The notes beneath the pieces are model-generated. The model was given only the letters and a program-made list of their open reading frames with translations, was not told the origin of the DNA and searched no databases. Positions 9,023-20,429 of a stretch of 64,000 bases of DNA are shown piece by piece. A program made the position numbers and the translations under genes. The stretch is from Streptomyces sp. NBC_01431 (GTDB taxonomy: Bacteria; Actinomycetota; Actinomycetes; Streptomycetales; Streptomycetaceae), in contig NZ_CP109496.1 in the NCBI RefSeq assembly GCF_036231355.1, positions 4,836,001-4,900,000 of the forward strand. The letters run 5' to 3'. Each line of letters opens with the position of its first letter. The stretch's first letter is position 1.

Positions 9023-9790
9023 TTGGTACGTGTCCGAGTTCTCGTGGTGGACGACCATCGCATCTTCGCCGAGTCGCTCGCCGCGGCCCTGGCCGCCGAG
9101 CCCGACGTGGACGTCGCCGCGGCCGGCAGCGGCCCCGCCGCGCTGCGCTGCCTGGAGCGGGGTGCCTCCGAGGGCCGCAGGTTCGACGTCATGCTCGTGG
9201 ACGCGGACCTGGGGACATCGGCGACCGTGCCGGTGGCCCGCGCGGTGCCCGACGGCGGTGGCGCGGACGGCCTGGTGGACGGCATCTCGCTGGTCGCGGG
9301 CGTGCGTTCGGGCCAGCCCGCGGTGCGTACCGTCGTACTCGCCGAGAAGGACGACCCGCGCCGCGCCGCCCTCGCCCTCCAGGCCGGCGCGTGCGGCTGG
9401 GTCGCCAAGGACTGCTCGCTGCAACGGCTGCTCGCCGTGATCCGGGGCGTACTGCGTGACGAGACGCACCTGCCGCCCGCGCTGCTCACGGGCGTCCTGC
9501 GGGAGCTGACCGCCGCGCGCAAGCACCGCACGGATTCCGAGCGGCTGGTGGAGTCGCTCACCCCGCGCGAGCGCGAGGTGCTGCGCTGCATGGTGGCGGG
9601 GCTCGGCCGCAAGGCGGTCGCCGAGCGGTTGTTCCTGTCGCCGCACACGGTGCGCACCCATATGCAGAACGTCCTGGGCAAGCTGGGCGTGCACTCCACG
9701 CTGGCGGCCGTCGCGCTGGCCCGCCGGGCCGGGGTGGGGCCGGTCGACCTAGCCGGGGATGTTGTCGAACGGGGCGGTCAACTGGCGTAG
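9023..9790 (+). CDS. LuxR/NarL-type response regulator
   Basis: A 255-residue protein with an intact receiver domain: acidic pair VVDDH at about 8-12, phospho-acceptor Asp in MLVDADLG at about 58, and conserved Lys in GWVAKD. A LuxR HTH follows (about 180-240, beginning LTPREREVLRCM). The probable start is TTG, 4 bases after GGGGGTG. No kinase is adjacent, so it is an orphan regulator. Its last 42 bases overlap the convergent tamR gene. Confidence 0.87.
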   Translation: MVRVRVLVVDDHRIFAESLAAALAAEPDVDVAAAGSGPAALRCLERGASEGRRFDVMLVDADLGTSATVPVARAVPDGGGADGLVDGISLVAGVRSGQPAVRTVVLAEKDDPRRAALALQAGACGWVAKDCSLQRLLAVIRGVLRDETHLPPALLTGVLRELTAARKHRTDSERLVESLTPREREVLRCMVAGLGRKAVAERLFLSPHTVRTHMQNVLGKLGVHSTLAAVALARRAGVGPVDLAGDVVERGGQLA

Positions 9791-10246
9791 CAGCGCGGCC
9801 AGTTCGCCCCGCTGGTTGCGGCTGAGCTCGCCGAGGATGGCCCGTTCCTGCTCCAGGAGTCCCGCGAGCGCCTGGTCGGCCCGGTCGCGCCCCTCGGGCG
9901 TGAGCCGGACCAGTACTCCGCGCCGGTCGCTGGGGTCGGGCAGCCGCTCGACCAGGCCCTTCTTGGCGAGCCGGTCGATGCGGTTGGTCATCGTGCCCGA
10001 CGTGACCAGGGTCTGGGTCAACAGCTGCCCCGGGGACAGCTGGTAGGGGGCGCCCGCGCGCCGCAGCGACGTCAGGACGTCGAACTCCCACGGCTCCAGA
10101 TTGTGCTCGGCGAACGCGATCCTGCGGGCCCGGTCGAGATGGCGGGCGAGCCTGCTGACACGGCTGAGCACCTCGAGTGGTTCCACGTCGAGGTCCGGGC
10201 GCTCTCGGCGCCATGCTGCGACCAGTCGGTCGACCTCGTCCTCCAT
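9749..10246 (-). CDS. tamR: MarR-family regulator, TamR-like
   Basis: A 165-residue winged-helix regulator. The HTH and wing lie at about residues 55-105 (SGTMTNRIDRLAKKGLVERLPDPSDRRGVLVRLT). It is divergent from a trans-aconitate methyltransferase gene across 130 bases holding a perfect palindrome. This is the arrangement described for S. coelicolor TamR, which answers citrate, trans-aconitate and related ligands during oxidative stress. The ATG at 10246 has a TACACT -10-like hexamer about 7 bases upstream and no clear ribosome site, so the message may be leaderless. The identity rests on context plus family, not alignment. Confidence 0.88.
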   Translation of the reverse strand: MEDEVDRLVAAWRRERPDLDVEPLEVLSRVSRLARHLDRARRIAFAEHNLEPWEFDVLTSLRRAGAPYQLSPGQLLTQTLVTSGTMTNRIDRLAKKGLVERLPDPSDRRGVLVRLTPEGRDRADQALAGLLEQERAILGELSRNQRGELAALLRQLTAPFDNIPG

Positions 10247-10281
10247 GTCGATCAGTGTAGAGGGTCTGTCGACATGAAGTC

Positions 10282-10295
10282 TCTTGACGTCAAGA
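10282..10295. promoter_or_regulatory. TamR operator palindrome
   Basis: TCTTGACGTCAAGA is a perfect 14-bp palindrome in the tamR-tam intergenic region, 36 bases from tamR and 81 from tam. The TTGA...TCAA form is classic for MarR-family sites. It is followed by ATATATAT, unusual in this GC-rich sequence. Confidence 0.8.
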
Positions 10296-10376
10296 TATAT
10301 ATCCAGCCACCATTGGGCAGGGAGGGGCCGGAGCCTGGTTCGTTTCGGCCAGCCGTACCTGCAAGGGGGCTCGAAC

Positions 10377-11234
10377 ATGCATTCCGAACCACTGACGCCC
10401 ACATCGCCACCGGGGCCACCGGTCTGGGATCCGCAGCAGTATCTGCGGCACGCCGGCCACCGCACCCGCCCGTTCCTCGACCTGCTCACCCGGATACCGC
10501 AGCTCCCCGCGACCGGCGGCCTCTCGCCCCGGATCGCCGACCTCGGCTGCGGCCCCGGCAACGTCACCGTCCGCCTCGCCGACCGCTGGCCCGACGCCCG
10601 GATCACCGGCTTCGACCTGTCGCCGCAGATGCTCGCCCAGGCCGACAAGGACCACGGCGGCACAACGTCCGGCGGCGGCTGGCTCGACTTCCAACTCACC
10701 GACGCCACGCACTGGGTACCCACCGAGCCGTACGACCTGATCGTCTCCAACGCGGCCCTTCAGTGGATCCCCAACCACTCCGAGTCGTTCGCCGCCTGGA
10801 TCGACGGCCTCGCCCCCGGCGGCACCCTCGCCTTCCAGGTCCCCGGAAACTTCACCTCGCCCAGCCACGCCATCCTCGCCGAACTCTGCGAATCCCCGCG
10901 CTGGCGCACCCGCCTGGGCGACCACGGCCGCCGCTATGTCTACATCCTGGAACCCGCCGACTACCTCATGCGCCTGTCCGACCTCGGCTGCGAGACCGAC
11001 GTCTGGGAGACCGTCTACTCCCAGCTGCTCCCAGGCCAGGACCCGGTCCTCGACTGGGTCAAGGGCACGGCCCTGCGCCCCGTGCTCACCGCCCTCGACG
11101 GGGACCAGCCGGCCATCGCCGCCTTCCTCGCCGAATACCGCGACCGGCTCCGCGAGGCCTACCCACCCGGCCCGCACGGCACGGTCTTCCCGTTCCGGCG
11201 CATCTTCGCCGTCGCCAGAAAGAAGGAGCGCTGA
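10377..11234 (+). CDS. tam: trans-aconitate 2-methyltransferase
   Basis: A 285-residue class I SAM methyltransferase that methylates trans-aconitate, a spontaneous isomer of cis-aconitate that inhibits aconitase. WDPQQYLRHAGHRTRPFLDLL near the start and IADLGCGPGNVT (about 52-63) are diagnostic, and SNAALQWIPNH follows. The ATG at 10377 sits behind AAGGGGG. A VOC-fold gene starts 4 bases after the stop, so they form one unit. Confidence 0.92.
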   Translation: MHSEPLTPTSPPGPPVWDPQQYLRHAGHRTRPFLDLLTRIPQLPATGGLSPRIADLGCGPGNVTVRLADRWPDARITGFDLSPQMLAQADKDHGGTTSGGGWLDFQLTDATHWVPTEPYDLIVSNAALQWIPNHSESFAAWIDGLAPGGTLAFQVPGNFTSPSHAILAELCESPRWRTRLGDHGRRYVYILEPADYLMRLSDLGCETDVWETVYSQLLPGQDPVLDWVKGTALRPVLTALDGDQPAIAAFLAEYRDRLREAYPPGPHGTVFPFRRIFAVARKKER

Positions 11235-11238
11235 CCCG

Positions 11239-11604
11239 ATGCTCGCCGCCGTCGACCATGTACAGCTCGCCGCCCCGCCGGGCAGTGAGCCGCAGTTGAG
11301 AACGTATTACGAAGAGGTGCTCGGCATGACCGAGATCCCCAAGCCCCCGGTGCTTGCGGCCCGTGGCGGCTGCTGGTTCCAGTACGGCCCGGTCCAGCTC
11401 CACGTGGGCATCGAAGAGGACTTCCGCCCGGCCAGGAAGGCCCATCCCGGGCTGCGCGTGATCGCGATCGAGGCGTACGCGCGCAGGCTGCGCGAACGCG
11501 GCGCGCAGGTCGTCTGGGACGACAACCTCCCGGGACACCGGCGGTTCTACTCCGAGGACCCGGTGGGCAACCGGCTGGAGTTCCTGGAGCCGGTGGCGGG
11601 GTGA
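11239..11604 (+). CDS. VOC/glyoxalase-fold protein
   Basis: 121 residues. The N-terminal DHVQLAAPPGSE and C-terminal FYSEDPVGNRLEFLEP are hallmarks of the vicinal-oxygen-chelate fold (glyoxalase, dioxygenase or fosfomycin-resistance type). It lies in the tam operon, 4 bases downstream, so it may be regulated by TamR. The substrate is unknown. Confidence 0.85.
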   Translation: MLAAVDHVQLAAPPGSEPQLRTYYEEVLGMTEIPKPPVLAARGGCWFQYGPVQLHVGIEEDFRPARKAHPGLRVIAIEAYARRLRERGAQVVWDDNLPGHRRFYSEDPVGNRLEFLEPVAG

Positions 11605-11611
11605 ACGCGGG

Positions 11612-11650
11612 AGTGCCCCGCTCCCTTCGCGAGGAAGGGAGCGGGGCACT
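11612..11650. terminator. strong hairpin between the convergent VOC and VCBS genes
   Basis: A 16-bp perfect inverted repeat (11612-11627 and 11635-11650, 7-base loop) starts 8 bases past the VOC stop and about 40 bases from the convergent gene's stop. It probably terminates tam-VOC and may serve both strands. Confidence 0.75.
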
Positions 11651-11690
11651 GCGCGTGCTGCCGAAGATCCGCCGGCCTGCTGCCGGGGGC

Positions 11691-13445
11691 CTAGTAGATG
11701 CCGTTGTACGTGTTCCAGCCGGCGCCCAGGCTCACGCGCTCCTTGAAGGTGCCCGTGCCGTTGGCGTCGTAGCGCCAGGCGGTGCCCGAGCCGTCGACGC
11801 CGATCACGTCGGCGCGGCCGTCACCGGTCATGTCGCCCGGGACCGCCAGCTTGTTGTAGCCGTTCCAGCCGCCGCCGAGGTCGATGCGGTTGCCGAAGCC
11901 GGGCGTGGACTTGCCCGGGTACATGAACAGGTGGCCGTTGTCGTCCCGGGCCAGCAGGTCCGCGATGCCGTCGCCGTTGACGTCGCCGGCGCCGACGAGC
12001 TTGTTGAACCCGTTCCAGCCCGCGCCCAGGTCGACGCGGTTGTAGAACCCGGTGCCCAGGCCGTTACCGGGGTACAGGTACAGGTGCCCGTTGGTGCCGC
12101 GCGCCAGCAGGTCGCCGTTGCCCTCACCGGTGAGGTCGCCGACCCCGGCGAGCGCGTTGAAGGAGTCCCAGCCGGCGCCGAGGTCGCTGTCCCCGATGTG
12201 GAGGTGCCCGTCGGGGTCGACCACGAGCAGGGTGCCCCAGCGGTCGCTGGTGATCAGCGAGGAGGTGTAGGTGAGGGCGCTCGCCGGAGCACCGGTCCAG
12301 TCGCCCGCGCTGCCGAGCAGCCTGCGGTCGGCGAAGGTGCCGTCGCCCTTGGCCCAGTAGTAGTAGAGCGAGCCGTGGGCGCCGTCGAGCGCCATCATGT
12401 CGGCCTTGCCGTAGGACGGGTTGCCGCCGCTGTTGGCCAGCGTCGCCGCGCTCCAGCCGCCGCCCATCTTCGAGCGGTCGCTGAGGCCGCCCCTGGTGTT
12501 GGGGGCGTAGAACCACAGGGTGCCGGAGGCGTCGCGCGCCACGAGGTCGGCGTAGCCCGAGGTGTCGTCGACGCTGATGATCTGGCTGTAGATGCCCCAG
12601 CCGAAACCGATCTTGACCGGGTCCTTCAGCGGGGCTGCGGCGTTGCCGGAGCCCGGGTAGAAGTACAGGTCGCCGCCGGGCGTGCGGGCCACGACGTCGG
12701 CGATGCCGTCGGCGTTCATGTCACTGGCGCCGACGAGCTGGTCGTAGATGCCCCAGCCGCTGCCGATCTTGATCCGGTCGCCGAACGGGCTGCCGGTGAC
12801 CGAGCCGGTTCCCGGGTACAGGTACAGGTCGCCCGACGGCGTACGGGCCATCAGGTCGGGCTTGCCGTCGCCGGTGACATCACCGGGGGAGAACAGCTTG
12901 TTATAGGCGTTCCAGCCGCCGCTCGACCAGGACAGCGAGCCCGTGCTGACCGAGAGGCTGTCATTGCCCTGCGCGTCCTTGACGGGCGTGCCCGAAAGCC
13001 CGCTGTAGAGCGAGAGCTGGCCGGCCGGTGACAGGACGAGCATTTCCGGGTTGCCGTCGCCGTCGAGGTCGCCGGGCTCGATCAGGTCCTTGAAGGCACC
13101 GTAGTTGTTGGGCACCTCGGGGTTCTGCGTGAACTTCCAGGGCTCCAGGTAGAGCCGGTCGTTCGACTCCCGTACGAGAAGGTCGCTCCGGCCGTCCTTG
13201 TCCAGGTCGAAGCGGGGCTTCGAGGGCACGGCCGACGTGCCGGCATAGGCGGACTTGCGCTGCGGGAGCTTCGCCGACGGCTGGCCGGCGGGCTTAGCGG
13301 GCTTGGCCACCGAGGGCGGGGTGGCGGGCCGGGTGTCGGCCGAAGCCGGGCCGGCGAGCAGCATGCCCGCCGACAGGACGAGGGCGGTGCAGGCCGCGAG
13401 GCGGCTCGCGCGCTTGGTGCGCACTGCGGACAAGATTCCCCCCAT
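11691..13445 (-). CDS. secreted FG-GAP/VCBS-repeat protein
   Basis: About 584 residues with an N-terminal signal peptide (basic RTKRASRLAA, hydrophobic core, ASA cleavage site). About ten repeats follow of the form GDVTGDGKPDLMARTPSGDLYLYPG, the Asp-rich FG-GAP/VCBS pattern of integrin-like beta-propellers that bind Ca2+. It is likely secreted; the role is unknown, and many Streptomyces carry several paralogues. The ATG at 13445 is the upstream choice. A TTG at 13433 lies 4 bases after GGGGGGA and a GTG at 13424 would also leave a full signal peptide, so the true start may be there. Confidence 0.85.
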   Translation of the reverse strand: MGGILSAVRTKRASRLAACTALVLSAGMLLAGPASADTRPATPPSVAKPAKPAGQPSAKLPQRKSAYAGTSAVPSKPRFDLDKDGRSDLLVRESNDRLYLEPWKFTQNPEVPNNYGAFKDLIEPGDLDGDGNPEMLVLSPAGQLSLYSGLSGTPVKDAQGNDSLSVSTGSLSWSSGGWNAYNKLFSPGDVTGDGKPDLMARTPSGDLYLYPGTGSVTGSPFGDRIKIGSGWGIYDQLVGASDMNADGIADVVARTPGGDLYFYPGSGNAAAPLKDPVKIGFGWGIYSQIISVDDTSGYADLVARDASGTLWFYAPNTRGGLSDRSKMGGGWSAATLANSGGNPSYGKADMMALDGAHGSLYYYWAKGDGTFADRRLLGSAGDWTGAPASALTYTSSLITSDRWGTLLVVDPDGHLHIGDSDLGAGWDSFNALAGVGDLTGEGNGDLLARGTNGHLYLYPGNGLGTGFYNRVDLGAGWNGFNKLVGAGDVNGDGIADLLARDDNGHLFMYPGKSTPGFGNRIDLGGGWNGYNKLAVPGDMTGDGRADVIGVDGSGTAWRYDANGTGTFKERVSLGAGWNTYNGIY

Positions 13446-13697
13446 GGGAATAAACGATTGGAGCCGGGGAGAACGGGTTCGCTGCGTATTCGTCGTCGCA
13501 TGGGCGCGCGGAAATGAGGCGCGGCACAGACCGTGGCGGCACAAGGGGCCGACGCGGATCGGGGCACGCGAGGAATGGCGAAAATCCCCCCCGGGATGGT
13601 GTGTGAAGACTACCGCCGATTCTTGTGCGGTTGAAGTGAAAATTACGGCCGATGTGCAACCGCTGTGCGAACGGTATGAGACGGGTATGTCCGGGAA
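13446..13697. other. 252-bp non-coding gap with lower GC
   Basis: This region between the VCBS gene start and the TetR gene stop is visibly richer in A/T than its neighbours (GAAAATTACGG, GATTCTTGTG). It should hold the VCBS gene promoter. No hairpin or convincing -35/-10 pair was found. Confidence 0.4.
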
Positions 13698-14435
13698 TCA
13701 GCTTTTGCGATGCCCGATCAGCCGCGGTTTCGCCTCAAGTCCGTCCAAACCGTGCCAGGCCAGATTCACCAGGTGTGCCGCGACTTCCGCCTTCTTCGGC
13801 TTGCGGACGTCCAGCCACCACTGCCCGGTCAGCGCCACCATCCCGACCAGTGCCTGCGCGTACAACGGCGCCAGTTTGGCATCGAAACCGCGGGCCTTGA
13901 ACTCCAGGCCCAGAATGTCCTCGACCTGAGTCGCGATGTCGGAGATGAGTGACGCGAAGGTGCCGGTCGACTGGGCGACGGGGGAATCGCGCACCAGAAT
14001 GCGGAATCCGTCCGTATTCGTCTCGATGTAGTCGAGCAGGGCGAATGCGGCCTGCTCCAGGAGTTCTCGCGGGTGGCCCGCGGTGAGGGCGCCCGTCACG
14101 AGGTCGAGAAGCGACCGCATTTCCCGGTCCACGACGACCGCGTACAAACCCTCCTTGCCGCCGAAGTGCTCGTACACCACCGGCTTGGAGACCCCGGCCT
14201 TCGCCGCGATCTCCTCGACCGAGGTCCCCTCGAACCCGCGCTCCGCGAAGAGCGTGCGACCGATGTCCAGCAATTGCTCCCGGCGCTCGGCCCCGGTCAT
14301 CCGGGTCCGCCGGGCCCGCCTCGGCTTCTCGGCCGGGGCGGACCCCGATGAGGAGCGGGAAGAAGCCGCAGCTGCGGAGCGGGAGGAACCAGTGGTGCTG
14401 GTGGTGCTGGAGTCGGTCGCCACGTCGTCCATCAT
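13698..14435 (-). CDS. TetR-family regulator of the desaturase operon
   Basis: 245 residues. An unusual Ser/Ala-rich tail of about 45 residues precedes a canonical TetR HTH (about 48-95; TSVEEIAAKAGVSKPVVYEHFGGKEGLY). The C-terminal ligand domain includes ALVGMVALTGQWWLD. It begins with an ATGA overlap on the desaturase stop, so the two are translationally coupled. A tandem palindromic site upstream of the desaturase is its likely operator. By context it probably senses acyl-CoA or membrane lipid state; that is inference. Confidence 0.87.
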   Translation of the reverse strand: MMDDVATDSSTTSTTGSSRSAAAASSRSSSGSAPAEKPRRARRTRMTGAERREQLLDIGRTLFAERGFEGTSVEEIAAKAGVSKPVVYEHFGGKEGLYAVVVDREMRSLLDLVTGALTAGHPRELLEQAAFALLDYIETNTDGFRILVRDSPVAQSTGTFASLISDIATQVEDILGLEFKARGFDAKLAPLYAQALVGMVALTGQWWLDVRKPKKAEVAAHLVNLAWHGLDGLEAKPRLIGHRKS

Positions 14436-15427
14436 GCCGCCTCGGCGGCCTCGTCCTTGCGCCGGGAGGGAGAGCCCTCGTTCCGCTTGGAGTCGAGACG
14501 GGCCGCGCTCGGCCAGCGCACGTCGTACGCCAGACCCAGCTGCTCGCACCAGCGGATGATGCGGGCGCTGGAGTCGAGCTGCCCGCGCAGCACGCCGTGC
14601 CGCGCCGACGTCGGGTCCGCGTGATGCAGGTTGTGCCAGGACTCGCCGCACGACAGCACCGCAAGCCACCACACGTTTCCGCTGCGGTCACGGGACTTGA
14701 AGGGACGCTTGCCCACCGCGTGGCAGATCGAGTTGATCGACCACGTCACATGGTGCAGCAGCGCCACCCGCACCAGCGAGCCCCAGAAGAACGCCGTGAA
14801 CGCGCCCCACCACGACCAGGTGACCAGACCGCCGACCAGCGGTGGAATCGTCAGCGACAGAGCCGTCCACAGGACGAAGTCCCGCGAGATCCGCCGGATC
14901 GCCGGATCGGCGAGCAGATCCGGCGCGTACTTGTCCTGCGGAGTCTGCTCCTCGTCGAACATCCAGGCGATGTGCGCCCACCACAGCCCCTTCATCAGGG
15001 CCGGCAGCGTCTCGCCGAAACGCCACGGCGAATGCGGATCGCCCTCGGCGTCCGAGAACTTGTGGTGCCGGCGGTGGTCGGCCACCCAGCGCACCAGTGG
15101 CCCTTCCACCGCCATCGAACCCGCCACGGCCAGCGCGATGCGCAGCGGCCGCTTCGCCTTGAACGAACCATGCGTGAAATAGCGGTGGAAACCGATCGTG
15201 ACGCCGTGGCAGCCCAGGTAGTACATGAAGACCAGCAGGCCCACATCGAGCCAGCTGAGCCCCCAGCCCCAGGCCAGCGGCACCGCCGCGAGGAGAGCCG
15301 CGAACGGTACGACGATGAAGAACAACAGGGCGATCTGTTCGATGGAGCGTTTGCTCTCGCCACCGAGCGTCGCGGGCGGCTGGGGAGGTCCGTCCGGCGA
15401 CTTGAGCAGATCGGGAGATGTGGTCAT
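14432..15427 (-). CDS. membrane acyl-CoA/fatty-acid desaturase
   Basis: 331 residues with about four membrane segments and the three histidine boxes of delta-9-type di-iron desaturases: HRYFTH (about 80), HRRHHK (about 117) and HNLHH (about 262). It introduces a cis double bond in acyl chains at the cytoplasmic membrane face. The ATG at 15427 follows GGGGG; a longer in-frame extension does not resemble the family. It forms an operon with a downstream TetR regulator and is divergent from ppc. Confidence 0.92.
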   Translation of the reverse strand: MTTSPDLLKSPDGPPQPPATLGGESKRSIEQIALLFFIVVPFAALLAAVPLAWGWGLSWLDVGLLVFMYYLGCHGVTIGFHRYFTHGSFKAKRPLRIALAVAGSMAVEGPLVRWVADHRRHHKFSDAEGDPHSPWRFGETLPALMKGLWWAHIAWMFDEEQTPQDKYAPDLLADPAIRRISRDFVLWTALSLTIPPLVGGLVTWSWWGAFTAFFWGSLVRVALLHHVTWSINSICHAVGKRPFKSRDRSGNVWWLAVLSCGESWHNLHHADPTSARHGVLRGQLDSSARIIRWCEQLGLAYDVRWPSAARLDSKRNEGSPSRRKDEAAEAA

Positions 15428-15473
15428 GGGGAGTACCCCCGGCAGGGTGAGGTAAACGAGCGGAGTCGCCTGG

Positions 15474-15503
15474 CTACGGGTCCGTAACCTACGGCAACGT
15501 AAG
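15474..15503. promoter_or_regulatory. tandem CTACGG palindromic repeat (candidate TetR operator)
   Basis: Two adjacent 15-bp units, 15474-15488 and 15489-15503, each start CTACGG and contain CGTAA. Each unit is itself an imperfect inverted repeat (CTACGG-gt-CCGTAA in the first). They lie 47-76 bases upstream of the desaturase in the region shared with ppc. Two stacked dimer sites are typical for TetR regulators. Confidence 0.55.
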
Positions 15504-15645
15504 TATGGCAGCGCCGTGACGCGGGACAAGAGCCCGTGGACGGCGGGGCGTGGACGGACACCTATCCTGGGTGTCGTCGGACAGCGCGGTCCGCAGCCTC
15601 CAGTACCCCTCCAGACGTGCTCAAACACTGCAAGGAGCCGCACCT

Positions 15646-18375
<2,730 letters not shown>

Positions 18376-18388
18376 CCCTTCCCCACCC

Positions 18389-18428
18389 CGCCCCTTCCCG
18401 AGCCCCTCCGGGGGAACGGGAGGGGGCG
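18389..18428 (+). terminator. hairpin after ppc
   Basis: A 12-bp stem with one G-T pair (arms 18389-18400 and 18417-18428) starts 14 bases after the ppc stop, with a smaller CCCC/GGGG hairpin inside the loop. Confidence 0.5.
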
Positions 18429-18505
18429 CGGTGCTTCTGGGGCTCCGCCCCGGCAGCCACGCGACGAGCCGCGCACGGCCTGCGGACGAAGGCGGGGCCG
18501 CAGCG

Positions 18506-18973
18506 CTACAGCGCGATGAACGCCGCCGCCATCGCGGCCGCCCCCACCAGCCCCGTCGCCCACGCCGTGCGCGGCATCCGCAGGCCGCCGCCGATGATCA
18601 GGGCCGCCAGCAGCAGTGCGCCGGCCAGGGGAAGCCAGGCGTACAGAACGCCCGCCGTGTCGCTGCGCACCGCCTCGTCCGTGCCCGGTTTGACGACCAC
18701 CGCCAGCTGCTCGCCGCGCCGCGCCGCGACCGACTCGGTGATCGTCATGTGGGAGTGCGGCGCCGAGCCCGCCGAGGGCTGGTAGCGGCCGGTGCACAGG
18801 TCGTCCGCGCACCCCGTCACCGCCAGCGTCCCGTGGTCGCGGCCCTTCGCCAGGAGCACGTGCTGGGCGGTGCCCCACGACGACCAGAACCCGGCGGCCA
18901 GGAGCAGCGCGGCGACCAGGGCCATCGCGGTCCGCCGCACAAACAGCAGGAAGGTTCGGCTCCGCTTCGTCAT
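18506..18973 (-). CDS. small membrane protein of unknown function
   Basis: 155 residues: an N-terminal membrane segment (about 13-33), a loop of about 70 residues with a CADDLC cysteine pair, and two C-terminal membrane segments (about 110-130 and 136-155). The loop is probably extracellular and its cysteines may form a disulphide. It lies between ppc and pth; I recognise no named family. Confidence 0.7.
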   Translation of the reverse strand: MTKRSRTFLLFVRRTAMALVAALLLAAGFWSSWGTAQHVLLAKGRDHGTLAVTGCADDLCTGRYQPSAGSAPHSHMTITESVAARRGEQLAVVVKPGTDEAVRSDTAGVLYAWLPLAGALLLAALIIGGGLRMPRTAWATGLVGAAAMAAAFIAL

Positions 18974-19039
18974 GGGGCGCGATCCTGGCGGGTCCGGATG
19001 CGCTCGGTCAACCTCAAGCCAACGGTTGGGGAGGGCTTG

Positions 19040-19645
19040 TCAGGAGTTGTACGTCGACTGGGCCCGCTCCAGGCCCTCGATGACCAGCGCCTCCACCGCG
19101 TCCGCCGCCCGGTCCACCAAGTAACCCAGCTCCTTGCGCTCCGCCGAGGAGAAGTCCTTCAGAACGAAGTCCGCCACCTGCATCCGGCCCGGCGGGCGCC
19201 CGATGCCGAACCGCACCCGGTGGTAGTCCGCCCCCAGCGACTTGGTGATCGACTTCAGACCGTTGTGCCCGTTGTCCCCACCGCCCAGCTTCAGCCTCAA
19301 CACCCCGTAGTCGATGTCCAGTTCGTCATGGACGGCGACGATGTTGGCGACCGGGACCTTGTAGAAGTCACGCAGCGCCGTCACCGGGCCGCCCGACAGG
19401 TTCATGTACGACATCGGCTTCGCGAGCACCACCCGCCGGTTGAAGGGGCCGGGCGGACCGATCCGCCCCTCCACCACCTGCGCCCGCGACTTGTGCGCCT
19501 TGAACCTCCCGCCGATGCGCTCCGCGAGCAGATCGGCCACCATGAACCCGACGTTGTGCCGGTTCGCGGCGTACTCCGGACCCGGATTGCCCAGGCCCAC
19601 GATCAGCCAGGGGGCGTTCGCGTCGGTCGTCATGTCGGTCGCCAT
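19040..19645 (-). CDS. pth: peptidyl-tRNA hydrolase
   Basis: A 201-residue enzyme that recycles peptidyl-tRNA released prematurely from ribosomes. The family motif PWLIVGLGNPGPEYAANRHNVGF has the catalytic His; VVLAKPMSYMNLSGGPV and VHDELD follow. The ATG at 19645 has GAGGAG upstream; an ATG four codons later (19633) is possible. It is downstream of rplY, a common bacterial pairing, but separated by a strong hairpin. Confidence 0.95.
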   Translation of the reverse strand: MATDMTTDANAPWLIVGLGNPGPEYAANRHNVGFMVADLLAERIGGRFKAHKSRAQVVEGRIGPPGPFNRRVVLAKPMSYMNLSGGPVTALRDFYKVPVANIVAVHDELDIDYGVLRLKLGGGDNGHNGLKSITKSLGADYHRVRFGIGRPPGRMQVADFVLKDFSSAERKELGYLVDRAADAVEALVIEGLERAQSTYNS

Positions 19646-19680
19646 GGGGGCTGCGTCTCCTCAGTTGCGTACACAGGAAA

Positions 19681-19716
19681 ACGGGGCGGCGGGCCAAGTG
19701 TGGCCCGCCGCCCCGT
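19681..19716 (-). terminator. hairpin between rplY and pth
   Basis: A perfect 16-bp inverted repeat (19681-19696 and 19701-19716, loop AGTG). Transcription from rplY meets it about 40 bases past the stop. It may only partly block read-through into pth. Confidence 0.75.
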
Positions 19717-19758
19717 CGAAGTCCGTGCCCGGCACGGAACTCAGGCAGAGCGTGCGGC

Positions 19759-20343
19759 TCAGGCCTCGGCGCCCTCGGCCTCGGCGTCGGCAGCCGGCTC
19801 CTCGGCCTGCGCGGCCAGGATCTGGATGACGACGGCCTCGGGGTCGGTGGCCAGGGTGGTGCCGGACGGCAGCGCGATGTCCTTCGCGAGGATCGCGGCG
19901 CCGGCCTCAAGGCCCGCGATGGAGACGGTGACGGAGGTCGGGATGTGGGTGGCCTCGGTCTCGACGGAGAGCGTGTTCAGCACGTTCTCGACCAGGAAGC
20001 TGCCCGGGGCCAGGTCGCCCTCGGTCTCCACGGCGACCTCGACGGTGACCTTCTCGCCCTTCTTGACGAGCAGCAGGTCGACGTGGACCAGGTAGCCCTT
20101 GATGGCGTCACGCTGGACGGCCTTCGGGATCGCCAGCTCGGTCTTGCCGTCGAGGTCCAGGGACAGCAGGACGTTCGGCGTACGCAGCGCGAGCAGCAGG
20201 TCGTGGCCCGGCAGGGTCACGTGGACCGGCTCGGTGCCGTGACCGTAGATGACACCGGGAACCTTGTTCTCACGGCGGATGCTGCGGGCGGCGCCCTTGC
20301 CGAAGCTGGAACGGACGTCGGCGGCGAGCTTGACCTCGGACAT
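19759..20343 (-). CDS. rplY: 50S ribosomal protein L25 (general stress protein Ctc type)
   Basis: 194 residues. The N-terminal 5S rRNA-binding L25 domain (about 1-95) includes SFGKGAARSIRRENKVPGVIYG. The C-terminal TL5/Ctc beta domain (about 100-180) ends in an acidic Glu/Ala-rich tail. The ATG at 20343 begins MSEVKLAADVR; a 9-residue in-frame extension does not fit. It is followed by a terminator and then pth. Confidence 0.95.
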   Translation of the reverse strand: MSEVKLAADVRSSFGKGAARSIRRENKVPGVIYGHGTEPVHVTLPGHDLLLALRTPNVLLSLDLDGKTELAIPKAVQRDAIKGYLVHVDLLLVKKGEKVTVEVAVETEGDLAPGSFLVENVLNTLSVETEATHIPTSVTVSIAGLEAGAAILAKDIALPSGTTLATDPEAVVIQILAAQAEEPAADAEAEGAEA

Positions 20344-20429
20344 GTGCACTCCTCGTAGAAGGTGAACCAAAAAATGGTGGTCACCCGGCCACGACTGGCC
20401 TGCTACGAAGAGCGCGTCGATAACGGACC

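Noticed and set aside
11691..13445. Tandem DNA repeat in the VCBS gene
   Set aside because: The repetition is protein-level FG-GAP blades; nucleotide copies are diverged.
13255..13929. Forward 224-codon frame spanning the gap before the VCBS gene
   Set aside because: It overlaps the VCBS signal peptide and TetR coding regions on the other strand and has no domain or ribosome site.
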